Source of the DNA: Acidobacteriota bacterium
Lineage (GTDB): Bacteria; Acidobacteriota; Terriglobia; UBA7540
Length of the DNA: 64,000 bases
NCBI GenBank assembly: GCA_021838785.1
Contig: JAKCCV010000013.1
Span: 1-64,000, forward strand
Direction of reading: 5' to 3'
This document shows positions 23,685-32,993 of this stretch, piece after piece. A model generated the notes under the pieces. It did not search any database. It saw only the letters and a program-made list of their open reading frames with translations, and was not told the DNA's origin. Both the position numbers and the translations under genes were made by a program. How positions within the stretch are numbered: position 1 is the stretch's first letter; every line of letters begins with the position of its first letter.

Positions 23685-26600
23685 TCAAAAGACCAAGGTC
23701 AGCGCAAATTGAATCTGCCGCGCCGTGCCGGTTCCGATCTGGCTTCCAAGCTCATCCGCGATGGTTTGGCCCACCCGGCCGAAATTGGGATTGGGCGTGC
23801 AGCTTGCCGGCGAGGTCGCCGTCGCCGGCGCGACGGCCGTGCAGATGCCGCCATCGGGTTGACCAAAATTCGGATGGTTCAGAATGTTGAAAAAGTCGGC
23901 GCGGAATTGCAAGGTTGTCTTCTCCCGGATGCGGAAGTTTTTCATCATGGAGAAATCCCACTGAAAGAAGCCAGGGCCGCGCACGGAATTACGTCCGACC
24001 GTTTGCGTGACGGTGCCCCACGAGCCATTGTAGTTGGGTTCGACCGCAAAGGCGTTGATGTTGTAACTTGAATTCGGCCAACTACGGTTTGAGAGCAACA
24101 CGGGCTGACCCGACACGTAGTCCGGCCGGATCGGGATGCCAAAAAATCCGCTGATGAGTTGGACGTTCACCGGAAGGCCGGTCCGGGCCTGAAAAATACT
24201 GGACGTTTGCCATCCATCCACAATCCCGCGCACGAGCGAGCTAGAGGCTGCCGGGCTTGGCAGGCTATAGACGGCGCTCGCCGTGAAATTGTGGCGCACG
24301 TCCCAATCGCCGCTGCCGCGATCGAGCGCGGGATTGAAGGGATCGGACCAACCCGAAAAAACGTTGACCATGTCGTCAATCTCGTGCGACCACGTGTAGT
24401 TCGCTTCGAGGTCCAGCTTCCCAATGTTCCTTTTCAATTCAACCTGCAAGGCGTTGTAACTGGAATTCAGAGCGTCAGCGTCGAGGTTCTCATTGGCGAA
24501 GCCGGACAGCGGCCGAGCGCCGGTGACGATATTTGCCGGATTAAGATTCACCGCCGCGAAGTCCACGCCCGCTTGCATGTGCCGGTCGCCATTGCCTGTG
24601 TAGTTCACGGTCAGAACGGTGCCGCGCGCTAGTTGGCGCTGAATGCCAAACAGCCAATTGATGGAGTAGGGGTCCTCGGGGTGACGCGGGAATATGCTCA
24701 CGTTTTGTGTCCCGGGGGGCAGGGGCGGATTCGGCGACGGATAGGCAATCGAGAAAGGCGGATTCGCAAAGATGGCTTGAAATACATTCACGTTATAGTT
24801 CGAATACGCGGGAACGTTGGTCGTTAGGCCAAAGCCGAACTGCATCGGCATGTAAAAGATGCCGCCGTATCCATGGATGACGGTCTTCCCTTTGCCCGTC
24901 GGGTCCCAGGCGAATCCAATCCGCGGCGCAAAATCGTTTTTGGGCGCATCATAGGCCGGCTGATTGGCCGGAAGAAACGACTGAGTGGCAAAGTCAAAGT
25001 TCTGCTCCCGATTGTGTTCTTCGCTCCAGACGGTGTTGTAGTCGTAGCGTAGGCCGAGATTGAGGGTAAGGTTCGGGCGAACCTTCCAATCGTCCTGTGC
25101 GTAAAAGCTCCAATTGGAATTCCGAATACCCAAAAATCCCGGAAAACCAATCTTTGACAAAACGAACGGATTGTCGTTCTCGAGGTCGGAGAAGCTGGCG
25201 AATTGATAAGTTTGCTGCGGTCGCAGCCATTCATTCAGGCGATTCACACGAATCTGCGTCCCGAACTTCAAGGTCTGGGATCCGAAAGTCTTGGTGACGT
25301 TGTCAAATGCTTCGAGGATGGTAAACGGAGTGACCTGGTTGAACGTGTTCGGCCCCGGTAGCGCGCCGAGGTTGGTGAAAAAGCCCGAAAAACCGACCAG
25401 AGGAGTGGGTGTGTCGGAGTTCGTGTCCGAGTAAAATCGGCTGACGGCGACACTGAACTGATTGAGCAGCGTCGGGCTGAAGATGTGCGTCCAGTCAACC
25501 TTACCCAATTGGGTTCGCAGGGCTTGGGGCGAGACCTGACCTTCGTTAAGGCCGTAGGTGTCTCGGGTCAAAGAGTCGTTGATGTTATACCGCGCCATCA
25601 AATGGTCGTTCGCCGATAGATTATCGTCAATGCGGATGGACCCTGTGTTTTCGCTGTCGGTATTGGGCAGCGCGGCGGGATCATACACGAGCAGGCACGG
25701 TCCCCCGGCGGATTGGGAAAGCGCGCACGTCGGATGAGGCGGAAGCGGAGCCATTTGTGCCAACACCGGCTGCATGGCGGGCACAAACTTCGAACGGACG
25801 TAGGCGCTCGGAATTTCGTAGAGCGAGTTGATGTTCGTGATGTGCTGACGAATGCCCTCGTAGTTGACGAAAAAGAAGAGCTTGTGGCGGAGGATGGGTC
25901 CCCCAAGATTGCCGCCGAAGTCATTGAGCCGCAAGGGCGCTTTGGGGTTGGTCAACGTGTTCTGGAAGAAATCCCGCGCATCCAAGGCGTCATTTCGAAG
26001 AAATTCAAAAAGTTCGCCGTGGTACGAGTTGGTTCCCGATTTCGTGATGATATTCATTTGCGGACCGAGCGAGTACCCAACCTCCGCGCTGTAACCTCCG
26101 TTCTCGAAATCAATCTCCTGGATGCTTGCCAGGCTCGCCCGAGTGATGTGGGCCTGCTCTTGACCTTCCGTATCCAGAAAACCGTTGATGTCGCCGCGCG
26201 TGGCGTTCTGGCCGTCGAGCGTGACGTTCAAGCCGGTGAAAATATTTTCTTGGCCGTTGATGCTGCCTTCAAAGAAGCCGGTTGATCCCACCGAACCCGG
26301 CGCGATCTCCAAGAAATCGCTGACGTCTCTGCCGTTGATGGGCAGGTTAGCAATCTGGTAGGAATCCAACCGGGATGCCGCCGTGCTGTTGCTGGTATTG
26401 ATGGCCGTGGGGGTTCCCGTCACCGTCACGGACTGAACACCCGTTTTCAGAGGGAGTCTGAGCACAATGTTGACTACAGAGGCGACGTTGAGGACCAGCG
26501 GCTGGCTGGTTGCTAGCCCAAAGCCGGGGGCCGTGGCCGTCACGACGTAATCCCCGAACGGAAGTGCGGAGACCACAAAGCCTCCGGAGGAATTCGAGCG

Positions 26601-26780
26601 CACCGTTGTCGTAATGCCTGTGCCAACATTCCTGATGGTCACGGTGGCCCCAGGGATAACGGCACCGCTCGGATCGTAGATGGTTCCTGTGATCCGGCCC
26701 GTGTCAAATTGAGCGCTGGCACGTATGCCCAGCAAGAGGATAATACCCAGGGTTCCAATACATTTCCTCACAATTCGCAT
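23685..26780 (-). CDS. Oar-like TonB-dependent receptor with carboxypeptidase-regulatory domain
   Basis: About 1031 residues, outer-membrane beta-barrel. After a signal peptide (MRIVRKCIGTLGIILLLG to ASA) comes a carboxypeptidase regulatory-like domain (GRITGTIYDPSGAVIPGATV), then a plug domain (SYQIANLPINGRDVSDFL) and a barrel ending in QIQFALTLVF with a C-terminal Phe for BAM recognition. This architecture is abundant in Acidobacteriota. Probably imports oligosaccharides; no SusD-like lipoprotein gene is adjacent. The ATG at 26780 is preferred, preceded by AAGGAG; the frame extends 34 codons further upstream with no signal-peptide logic. A good promoter lies at 26913-26941. Confidence 0.92.
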   Translation of the reverse strand: MRIVRKCIGTLGIILLLGIRASAQFDTGRITGTIYDPSGAVIPGATVTIRNVGTGITTTVRSNSSGGFVVSALPFGDYVVTATAPGFGLATSQPLVLNVASVVNIVLRLPLKTGVQSVTVTGTPTAINTSNSTAASRLDSYQIANLPINGRDVSDFLEIAPGSVGSTGFFEGSINGQENIFTGLNVTLDGQNATRGDINGFLDTEGQEQAHITRASLASIQEIDFENGGYSAEVGYSLGPQMNIITKSGTNSYHGELFEFLRNDALDARDFFQNTLTNPKAPLRLNDFGGNLGGPILRHKLFFFVNYEGIRQHITNINSLYEIPSAYVRSKFVPAMQPVLAQMAPLPPHPTCALSQSAGGPCLLVYDPAALPNTDSENTGSIRIDDNLSANDHLMARYNINDSLTRDTYGLNEGQVSPQALRTQLGKVDWTHIFSPTLLNQFSVAVSRFYSDTNSDTPTPLVGFSGFFTNLGALPGPNTFNQVTPFTILEAFDNVTKTFGSQTLKFGTQIRVNRLNEWLRPQQTYQFASFSDLENDNPFVLSKIGFPGFLGIRNSNWSFYAQDDWKVRPNLTLNLGLRYDYNTVWSEEHNREQNFDFATQSFLPANQPAYDAPKNDFAPRIGFAWDPTGKGKTVIHGYGGIFYMPMQFGFGLTTNVPAYSNYNVNVFQAIFANPPFSIAYPSPNPPLPPGTQNVSIFPRHPEDPYSINWLFGIQRQLARGTVLTVNYTGNGDRHMQAGVDFAAVNLNPANIVTGARPLSGFANENLDADALNSSYNALQVELKRNIGKLDLEANYTWSHEIDDMVNVFSGWSDPFNPALDRGSGDWDVRHNFTASAVYSLPSPAASSSLVRGIVDGWQTSSIFQARTGLPVNVQLISGFFGIPIRPDYVSGQPVLLSNRSWPNSSYNINAFAVEPNYNGSWGTVTQTVGRNSVRGPGFFQWDFSMMKNFRIREKTTLQFRADFFNILNHPNFGQPDGGICTAVAPATATSPASCTPNPNFGRVGQTIADELGSQIGTGTARQIQFALTLVF

Positions 26781-26912
26781 TTGCACTTTCTCCTTCCGGC
26801 GGATATGGGACGTGCCCTTCCACCGATGCACGAGCGAGCCAATCCCCGAAATGAGCTCACCCTTCTTTCCTGCCGGGCGCACCCGGCCCCGCTGCGCCCT
26901 GGCTAGCAGGGA

Positions 26913-26941
26913 ATTAAATCAGCAGGGAGAGTGACTGTCAA
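26913..26941 (-). promoter_or_regulatory. Sigma-70-type promoter of the TonB receptor operon
   Basis: On the minus strand a perfect TTGACA (26936-26941) and TTTAAT (26913-26918) are separated by exactly 17 bases. The predicted start site near 26906 leaves a leader of about 125 bases before the ATG at 26780. An AT-rich stretch and a perfect palindrome lie just upstream. Confidence 0.6.
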
Positions 26942-27214
26942 GCTAAAAATGAACGATTAGACTTGATTCAGCTTTTAACTATGGCTTGTATATACAATAA
27001 CGATCAAAAATAGTGATTTTATTTATAAGATCGTACTAACCGACGTCTTCATGTGGCGACCGTATCAACGAATAAGAAGCGCCGTCACGTCTGTCTGACG
27101 CTTAACTCGTGTGCCTCACGGCTGCGGTTCATGTCCGCCCCCGTTCTCGACGACTGATCTTGGCTGCTCCATCTCCGCCGGGTCCCTCCTGGTGCCTCAC
27201 TCAACCGCAGCGTG
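26942..27214. other. AT-rich upstream region of the TonB receptor operon
   Basis: No gene. Bases 26942-27035 are strikingly AT-rich compared with the rest of the window and probably act as an UP element or regulator-binding region. It contains the palindrome at 26986-26997. The rest, to the end of the mutarotase-like gene, holds nothing recognisable. Confidence 0.5.
26986..26997. promoter_or_regulatory. Perfect 12-bp palindrome, candidate operator
   Basis: TTGTATATACAA is a perfect palindrome about 45 bases upstream of the -35 element of the TonB receptor promoter. The spacing suits an activator site. The binding protein is unknown. Confidence 0.4.
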
Positions 27215-28414
27215 TTACCCCGGCGCAAGCAAGCAGGTCTTTGCGAGCCCGGACGCTGGCACTCGCACGCGGTGAGGCTCGCTGCCGTCACTGAGCAAAA
27301 TTTCATTTTGGGCCAGGCGCAACTCGCGCAAATCGCTGAATTCAGGCGGCAAAGTCGCCAGGAAGCCTACATATTCCACCACAAGTGAACTCCGCGCGGG
27401 CACGGTGGAAAAACACGGCGCGCCATACAGGGGGCCTTGAGCAAACGATTCCCTCCGAAGGAGCGGAAATGGCGTTGAGCTGAATTCAAGTCCACGGGCT
27501 TGGCATTGACCGTTCCAAGGCGGAGCGCGTCGGGCCCGATTCTCTTCCCAAATCACCAACCATGGAAAGTCTGCCTGCCGAAAGCAGTAACCGAAGATTA
27601 GACGCGCCTTGCGGTTCACTGCAGCGACATAGGCAATGCTGTTCTTGGGATCGAGCAAGCCAGTTACGACGAATCCCTTTCCAGGCTGAATGAACGGCCG
27701 GGTCAAATTCAAGACCTTGCCGTTTATACCTGGCGCGTAAGGCCATTTGAAATCACGGCCGGACAGCAACAGCTCCTTCCCTTCATAGCCGTAGGGATAG
27801 GTTCGACCTTTCACGACAGGCGCCCAAACGGAGCTCTTGCGGGCATCGAGGAAAGGCGGTCCCAAGGTGACGTGCTGGGTCCAATGGAAAAAGTGATCGG
27901 CCTTCCGTTCATTGGTAACGGTTTCCTTAAAATAGGCGACGGATTCGCCTGCACGCAGCTTAATCTCACGCTCAAAGCGCAGGCCGGCGACGGGCAGATG
28001 CACAGCCAGCTTCAGACGCGACTGATGCCGGCTCGTCAATCCCGAGACTTTCCGCCAGCGGCGGGCCGGAGCCTCTCCGTGAATCGAGAGTCCCTGGCGG
28101 GCTTCTTCCTCCGAAGGTGGGCCAAAAAAGTCCAGGCACAGATTGTGCCCCGTGATTCCTGAAAGCATCCTGCCCGTTGCCGGCGGACCATAAAGTGCTG
28201 CGTGAAGGCGGCGCTTGTAACGGTAGGGTTCCATGGTTTTCCACGGAGGTATCCAGAGTGGATTGAGAGTTGGGAACCCAGTGTCTTCTCGGAACCGAAA
28301 TTCCGCAACATGTCCGCCGCCAGTCAAGGTGACCAGGGTAATGAGGTTATTGGCAAGAACGAAGGCATGGCGACGATGCCATTGGGTCTCGTAGCAACGT
28401 AAGGGTGCGCTCAC
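27215..28414 (-). CDS. Aldose-epimerase-like (galactose mutarotase fold) protein
   Basis: About 399 residues without a signal peptide. The early LANNLITLVTLTGGGHVAEFRF, the central LSIHGEAPARRW, and beta-strand-rich content resemble aldose 1-epimerase-like proteins, in which a His-Gly-(Glu/Asp) loop contacts the sugar. Catalytic residues cannot be confirmed. The likely start is a GTG at 28414, behind AAAGGAAAC; a longer frame to 28468 adds low-complexity residues. It lies between the TonB receptor and the GH38 enzyme on the same strand, which supports a role in interconverting anomers of released sugars. Confidence 0.6.
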   Translation of the reverse strand: MSAPLRCYETQWHRRHAFVLANNLITLVTLTGGGHVAEFRFREDTGFPTLNPLWIPPWKTMEPYRYKRRLHAALYGPPATGRMLSGITGHNLCLDFFGPPSEEEARQGLSIHGEAPARRWRKVSGLTSRHQSRLKLAVHLPVAGLRFEREIKLRAGESVAYFKETVTNERKADHFFHWTQHVTLGPPFLDARKSSVWAPVVKGRTYPYGYEGKELLLSGRDFKWPYAPGINGKVLNLTRPFIQPGKGFVVTGLLDPKNSIAYVAAVNRKARLIFGYCFRQADFPWLVIWEENRARRAPPWNGQCQARGLEFSSTPFPLLRRESFAQGPLYGAPCFSTVPARSSLVVEYVGFLATLPPEFSDLRELRLAQNEILLSDGSEPHRVRVPASGLAKTCLLAPG

Positions 28415-28527
28415 GGTTTGTTTCCTTTCTTTCCCCCGTCCTTCGCGATGCGGGGGATGGCTCGGCACCTACGAGAGCCGGAGTGCATTATCTACTGGCG
28501 GCAGATAAGCCTTTGGGGCCATATGCC

Positions 28528-31500
28528 TCAAGGGGCCGAGGCGGCGGCTGGCATCTTGGCGACTACGCGCAAGGTGACAATTTGGTGCGGCTTGATGGGA
28601 ATCTCAAGGGAGTTCTTAGCCACCATTAGCACAGCCTGGTTTTGCTCGACGGCATTGGTCAACCAGGCATTCTGCAACTGGAACAGGGGAAACGTAAGTT
28701 GAACCGTCGTGCTTTCTCCGCCCACTTCCACTAGCCGCAGAATGGTTCCTTGCCCATCCATCGCCGCTTTCCAATCTTCCACCTCGACATCGGGAGAACT
28801 TACGGTAAGAAAGCTATGGGGCGAGGGCGGAAGCGCCCCTGGAGGATTGCCTACCTTGTCGTTGGAAATTACTTGCTGATGTTCGAGCGGAGTCATGGCC
28901 TCAAGGCCCAGCCGTGAAAGCATAACGGGGGAAAGATTTCGTCCACTCGTTAAGACGTAGCGAAAAGTGTAGTGGCCTCGCTGGACCCGCATGTAATTCG
29001 TGTGCCAGTAGTTGTTCATGGCATACGAATAGACCGTCGCCTCCTTGGGTCGAAACGCCTTGGGCCACGTTCCGCGGTTGATGTCTCCCAGGCAAATCAG
29101 GGGCGTGTCTATGGGAACGAGTCCGACAGCAAAGCGAGAACCGCTCACCCGAACCCAATGACGGACGGTGAACCACTCGAGACTTCCTCCTTTCAAGATA
29201 TCTCGGGCCGGGTTCACCCACCCGTTCTGAATTTCATAGTCAAATTCGGGGTGAGTCATGGCGAAGGGGAAGGCAAAATAGACCGCTTCCTTGTGCGTCT
29301 CCGGCAACTTGTCCAAGTGATTGATGAATTCGATTTTCTTCTGCTGACGAAAGAGAATCACCTCCGACGTTATCCGACGCGCATCCATCCCGCTGGTTTG
29401 ATAAGTCATAATGGTGCCGTAGGAGGTCCTTTCGATCCGCGTCACGCGCCCCTTGCGCGAGGGATGAATCGTCAGTTCGGCCTTCGGCAACGTCTTGTTG
29501 AGATAGACGATTTGCGTTCCTTCGCCACCCGTCACATAGAGATATTGATTCGCGCAAAACCGAGGATTCACCAGCTCCACGCCCAGTTGCTTGTCGTAAA
29601 TGCTCCGAATGGCCCCCGAACTAGGGTCGAATTCCACCCGATAATAGCGATTCTCAATGGTGTTGCTGAGAGGCAAGGTGACGTCTTCGACTGCCGGCGC
29701 TTGATCTGCGTTGCGGGGCGCCAGCCGATAACACACGTACCCCATGGGAGGCACATCACGGGCCAGAAAGCGCACGTGATCATAGCCGTTCCCGCGGCGC
29801 AGAATTTGATATGGAACCACGGTCATGTTGGGATATTCCTCAATCTGCGCCTGACGGTTCAAATCGGTCTCCACAAATCCGCTGCGTGTCCAACTGACCG
29901 GGTTGAACACCACCATCCCCGGCGCCGGCATGTGGATTTGAGCGGCAAGCTGGCTGAGGGATTGGTCCAAGATGGAGCGAAGCTCCTGATGCGCATTGAC
30001 CACGAACTGATCTTTCCCGAAGCTTTGACGGCGGGTTTCATCGCTGTTCGGCCGACTGTAACCGCCCCAGGACGTGAAGGTGTGTTCCGCATAGAGAATG
30101 AGGTTCTGCCACATCCGGCGAAGCTGCGTGCGTTCTCCGGCCACGTCTTTCTCCAGGTAGGAGCCAAGGGTTGAGAGCTTTTCGGCCGAAAGCGCCCGCT
30201 GCTGATCAATGCGGTCGAGGGCGGCATAACGGGCGTCCGAGGCAATGCCATCTTCCCAATACGGACCGCCGTCACCGAACACGGTCGGCAACTCGTTCCC
30301 AAAATGTTGATCAATGTAGCGAAAATAGTCCGGGAAGGTTGACTCGATCATCTTCGGATAGGCATAGGTTGCGTTCCATTTTTTGATGAAGGCATGGGTG
30401 CCCGGAACATACGCGGTGTTTTCCACCTGAGTGCCGAAAATCAAGGCGGCATCGGGTTTGTACGAGGGCCGATCATAAGCCTGCAAAAAGGTCGGCAAGG
30501 ATTGCCGGCACGCGGCCATCTGCGCCGGCAACTGGCAAATGAAGCTAAGTTGGAAGTATTGCCGCGAATAGGACATCAGCACTTTGCTGCCGTCCGGTCC
30601 CTCCCACCAGAAAGGAGATTTTGTATTCCATCGTCCCCAAAGAAGAATAGGCGCTCGATCGTTGTTGCTGGCCGCCGCCAAGTACCGGATACCCAGCGCG
30701 TGCAGAACGGAAGGGTAGGACCACGTGTAGCTGGGAACATCCGTGATGTTCACGTAGTCAAACGGAACGCCATATTTCTTATGCAGGTGGTAGCCGTAAA
30801 AGGTGGAGCGAATCAACTCCTCCAGGCTGGCGTAGCCGGTTAGCAAATTGGCGTATTGGGCTGGAACCCCGATCCGCCCTTGTCGGGCAAGGCTCAAGAA
30901 GGCTTGCCGCGCGGCCGGCGTCCGCGTGGCCAGGTAGTGTTGAACAATCAGATTCCCGTCCAGGGACCACCGCATCGTGGGATGCTGAAGCAGGCGCGGG
31001 ATGAGCGTGTCAAGATTACGATCGTGAACCTCAAACACTTTGCCCCGATAATCGGTAAAGCCTATGTCCAAATGCTCATGCGGCACCACAAAAAGTTTCC
31101 ATTTCCTTTCCGGCCGAAGGGTGACCGTTTGCTTTACGCTCAGGCCATTCACGCGCAAGCTCATCTGAGCCGGGGTCGGGCCGGGAAGCTCAGGAACGAA
31201 AAACTCAAACCGCTGCTCGCCGAAATCAGGAGCCGAAGCAAGGGCGGCTCGGTACTGCCGGCCGGCGACCCTCAGCCGCAAGGTTCCGCGCCGAACTTTG
31301 CGGTCCAGGTTCACCGTGACCCGCATCATCTCCTCCAGCGTCCCATGCTTGCGAACGTAATAGATGGTCGGTTGAAGAGCCATCTGAGGATGGAACCGCG
31401 AAGCTTCGGTAGAATGTGTGAGGCGCAGCGCATCGTAGATCAACCAGGAATCTCCCGGCCCATCCTCTGGATGGTCGAGCGCCGTCAGCACCAATCGGTT

Positions 31501-31995
31501 TTCACCCCTGCGGAGGGCCGAATCAGGCAGTAACAAACTCACTTGACCCGCGCTATAGATAGGTGACTCGAAGTCAGAATCCCCGGGGTAATAACTTAGC
31601 TTGCGAGGGAAATAAAACGTTCCCTCCCGGTCGTTGATAGAAATCTCCAGGTACGGCACCCGTGGTTCGTAGAGCAAGGCCGAGATGATCAGCCGGTATG
31701 TGCCTCGGGGTTTGGAAGGTAGCGTAAAAAGAATGGTAAAAGGGTGAGGACGCAAGCCCTCCGCCGGGTTTTCAGACCCGGGTTGAGCAGCGGGCCAATC
31801 TTTGGCGGTGCTCTTGCCGACAATAAAGACAGGATGATAGTCGGGGCTACTCAGTGGGGCGCTATGGTTGAATTCATGCGATGACTGATCGAAGGCACCG
31901 ATCTGCCAAACCGTGCTCTGCGTAGCCAGCACATTGGCAACGGGAAATAAAATTGAAACAAGAACCAGCACCGCAGGAAAGCGCAAACGGTCCAT
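28528..31995 (-). CDS. Secreted multidomain GH38 alpha-mannosidase
   Basis: About 1155 residues. Signal peptide (MDRLRFPAVLVLVSILFPV to VLA), then a beta-sandwich like the C-terminal carbohydrate-binding domain of rhamnogalacturonan lyases (FTILFTLPSKPRGTYRLII, RRGENRLVLTAL, DSWLIYDALRL; residues about 90-205). The GH38 catalytic domain follows: VPHEHLDIGFTDYRG is the zinc-binding HxHxDxG-type start, the Asp in NITDVPSYTW is the probable nucleophile, and GGPYWEDGIASDARY lies in the helical part. The C-terminal third is the GH38 beta-domain (VVFNPVSWTRSGFVET onward). The ATG at 31995 has GGAG six bases upstream. Expected activity: retaining alpha-mannosidase on exported glycans. Confidence 0.85.
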   Translation of the reverse strand: MDRLRFPAVLVLVSILFPVANVLATQSTVWQIGAFDQSSHEFNHSAPLSSPDYHPVFIVGKSTAKDWPAAQPGSENPAEGLRPHPFTILFTLPSKPRGTYRLIISALLYEPRVPYLEISINDREGTFYFPRKLSYYPGDSDFESPIYSAGQVSLLLPDSALRRGENRLVLTALDHPEDGPGDSWLIYDALRLTHSTEASRFHPQMALQPTIYYVRKHGTLEEMMRVTVNLDRKVRRGTLRLRVAGRQYRAALASAPDFGEQRFEFFVPELPGPTPAQMSLRVNGLSVKQTVTLRPERKWKLFVVPHEHLDIGFTDYRGKVFEVHDRNLDTLIPRLLQHPTMRWSLDGNLIVQHYLATRTPAARQAFLSLARQGRIGVPAQYANLLTGYASLEELIRSTFYGYHLHKKYGVPFDYVNITDVPSYTWSYPSVLHALGIRYLAAASNNDRAPILLWGRWNTKSPFWWEGPDGSKVLMSYSRQYFQLSFICQLPAQMAACRQSLPTFLQAYDRPSYKPDAALIFGTQVENTAYVPGTHAFIKKWNATYAYPKMIESTFPDYFRYIDQHFGNELPTVFGDGGPYWEDGIASDARYAALDRIDQQRALSAEKLSTLGSYLEKDVAGERTQLRRMWQNLILYAEHTFTSWGGYSRPNSDETRRQSFGKDQFVVNAHQELRSILDQSLSQLAAQIHMPAPGMVVFNPVSWTRSGFVETDLNRQAQIEEYPNMTVVPYQILRRGNGYDHVRFLARDVPPMGYVCYRLAPRNADQAPAVEDVTLPLSNTIENRYYRVEFDPSSGAIRSIYDKQLGVELVNPRFCANQYLYVTGGEGTQIVYLNKTLPKAELTIHPSRKGRVTRIERTSYGTIMTYQTSGMDARRITSEVILFRQQKKIEFINHLDKLPETHKEAVYFAFPFAMTHPEFDYEIQNGWVNPARDILKGGSLEWFTVRHWVRVSGSRFAVGLVPIDTPLICLGDINRGTWPKAFRPKEATVYSYAMNNYWHTNYMRVQRGHYTFRYVLTSGRNLSPVMLSRLGLEAMTPLEHQQVISNDKVGNPPGALPPSPHSFLTVSSPDVEVEDWKAAMDGQGTILRLVEVGGESTTVQLTFPLFQLQNAWLTNAVEQNQAVLMVAKNSLEIPIKPHQIVTLRVVAKMPAAASAP

Positions 31996-32157
31996 CTGAG
32001 TCTCCTTTTGAGTGGCTCGGTCCAGGTTCGCACGGCTGCTTAACAAGCCCGCCATGACCCGTCCTCACGCGCGGCGGCCGAGGTTGCCTGTGCGGTCAGG
32101 TGAGGTGGCGGCCACAAACTCGGTGGAAGCCGCTTGGCAACGCTACCTCCAAAGCTC

Positions 32158-32973
32158 TCAAGGGACATCCTTCGTTCCTCCGGTTCCGGACTCCTGGAAG
32201 GCCATGCCGCCCACGGGAACCAGCAAACCTCCATCCACGGCCACTGCCGAGCCGGTCATGAACGACGCCAAGTCGCTCGCCAGAAAGGCGATCACGTGCG
32301 CCACTTCCTCGGGGCGCCCCATCTTGCCCCGAATATGAATCCTGTCGCAGGCTTCGAGAACCCTTTCGGGATGCGGGTCCAGGCCGGCGGACCGTCGCAG
32401 CATGGGCGTGTCAATGGCCCCTGGCAGCACGCAGTTAGCTCGGATATTCTGCTTGCCGTAGTCCAGCGCAATGCATCGCGTCAACCCCAGCAAACCGTGC
32501 TTGCTCACCACGTATTGCACCGAGTTGCGTTGCGCCGCCACCGACTGGACCGAGCCTACCATCACGATGGAGCCGCCCCCACGCTCAATCATCCGCGGGA
32601 TGGTGTGCTTGCACATCAGAAAAGCGGCTTTCAAATTCACGTTCATCACCTCGTCCCACTCCTCTTGGGTGATAGTGGTCACGGTCCCGTAGCGTTGAAT
32701 CCCGGCATTGCTCACCAAGATGTCAATCCGGCCGAACTGAGCCATCACGCGCGCAACCAGCTGCTCAACTTCTTCCTCATTGCTCACATCTGCCGCGAGA
32801 AAGGTCGCCACTCCCCCCTGAGCTTTAACATCACGCGCCACCGTCTCTCCCTTTTCTCTGTCCCGGTCCACAACGGCCACGGCAGCATGCCGCCTCGCAA
32901 ATTCTTCGGCGGACGCTCGGCCAATTCCAGAACCTCCACCCGTCACGATTGCCACCTTGCCCTTGAAATCCAT
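32158..32973 (-). CDS. SDR-family oxidoreductase
   Basis: 271 residues, classical short-chain dehydrogenase. The dinucleotide-binding motif is TGGGSGIG near residue 11, NAG at about 89-91, and the catalytic Ser with Tyr-Val-Val-Ser-Lys in GSVQSV to QYVVSKHG. Asp37-38 after the second strand (VVDRDREKG) suggests NAD(H) preference. Similar enzymes act on sugars or sugar acids. It precedes the lactonase-like gene by 20 bp of overlap-free spacing on the same strand, so oxidation of a sugar to a lactone followed by hydrolysis is a reasonable inference. The substrate is unknown. Confidence 0.85.
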   Translation of the reverse strand: MDFKGKVAIVTGGGSGIGRASAEEFARRHAAVAVVDRDREKGETVARDVKAQGGVATFLAADVSNEEEVEQLVARVMAQFGRIDILVSNAGIQRYGTVTTITQEEWDEVMNVNLKAAFLMCKHTIPRMIERGGGSIVMVGSVQSVAAQRNSVQYVVSKHGLLGLTRCIALDYGKQNIRANCVLPGAIDTPMLRRSAGLDPHPERVLEACDRIHIRGKMGRPEEVAHVIAFLASDLASFMTGSAVAVDGGLLVPVGGMAFQESGTGGTKDVP

Positions 32974-32993
32974 ATTCCCTGGCCCTTTCCTTG

